Positions 5,151-5,377 of a stretch of 5,377 bases of DNA are shown piece after piece; the first letter of the stretch is position 1; each line of letters starts with the position of its first letter. The notes beneath the pieces were generated by a model. It was not told the DNA's origin. It saw nothing but the letters and a program-made list of their open reading frames with translations, and ran no database searches. This DNA is from Methanobacteriota archaeon (GTDB taxonomy: Archaea > Halobacteriota > Methanosarcinia > Methanosarcinales > Methanosarcinaceae): assembly GCA_030837265.1 (NCBI GenBank), contig JAUPKV010000297.1, forward strand, positions 1-5,377, read 5' to 3'. A program made the position numbers and the translations under genes.

Positions 5151-5377
5151 GATATGCTAACGAAATTCTGTAACGCAGTTCCCATATACTTATTAACTTT
5201 TATTCCAATAAGGCAAGCACATTGAAGGTATCAGGCAAGTTACCTTTTAAATATTGCTGGCTTTAAACTTGACAGTCCATTTAATAGCTCAAACTGTGTC
5301 TTTTACGTCGAAAAGATAGGATCGATATAGGCATACTGATGGATTTGAGTATTTCTCTTCTATTTGTTAATTTAAAA
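5135..5377. other. 3' intergenic region, no supported gene
   Basis: AT-rich DNA with no convincing reading frame. It holds a small inverted repeat, AAGGTA (5225-5230) with TACCTT (5241-5246), followed by TT, which is weak as a terminator. An ATG at 5339 opens a frame that is still open at the window end after 13 codons (MDLSISLLFV...); it could be the start of a gene, but nothing upstream resembles a ribosome binding site. Confidence 0.5.

Noticed and set aside
5281..5377. End of a minus-strand gene entering from the right
   Set aside because: One minus-strand frame is open from 5377 down to a stop at 5281-5283, but the 31 residues show no recognisable feature and the length is within chance.

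Overview
The window looks like chromosomal DNA of a methanogenic archaeon of the Methanosarcina type. This rests on the AT-rich intergenic DNA, archaeal Shine-Dalgarno elements of the GGAGGTGAT type, TTG start codons, and a set of archaeal proteins: an archaeal SepF, an archaeal ZPR1-type zinc-finger protein, an MCT-1-like PUA protein and a membrane pyrophosphatase. The genus is inferred from general family knowledge, not from a search.

Layout, left to right, with all supported genes on the + strand. (1) Positions 1-566 hold the 3' end of a membrane-bound ion-pumping pyrophosphatase gene, cut by the window edge and followed by a long imperfect hairpin that is a good terminator candidate. (2) Positions 567-2163 are about 1.6 kb of AT-rich DNA with no convincing gene. 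It contains one weak 58-codon ORF, short direct repeats, a 17-bp tandem repeat, and an unusual structure at 1218-1302: a 14-bp bulged stem whose loop carries four G-tracts in a G-quadruplex arrangement. (3) Positions 2164-3339 encode an MFS transporter of unknown substrate, flanked on both sides by separate 17-bp tandem repeats. The downstream repeat carries two copies of the palindrome TGGCGCCA. (4) Positions 3457-3942 encode an MCT-1-like PUA protein starting at TTG with a strong Shine-Dalgarno. (5) Positions 4113-5134 encode SepF, the FtsZ membrane anchor of archaeal cell division, and a ZPR1-family zinc-finger protein. The two are translationally coupled by a four-base TTGA overlap. (6) The last 240 bases are AT-rich and carry no supported gene.

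The right half therefore combines housekeeping translation-linked proteins (PUA/MCT-1-like and ZPR1, whose eukaryotic relative assists EF1A folding) with a cell-division factor (SepF). The sepF-zpr1 pair is clearly one transcription unit; the PUA gene lies 170 bp upstream and may be separately expressed. I see no CRISPR array, tRNA, rRNA, intact insertion sequence or defence system. The most unusual feature is the G-tract/stem element in the gene-poor region; calling it a functional element is inference.
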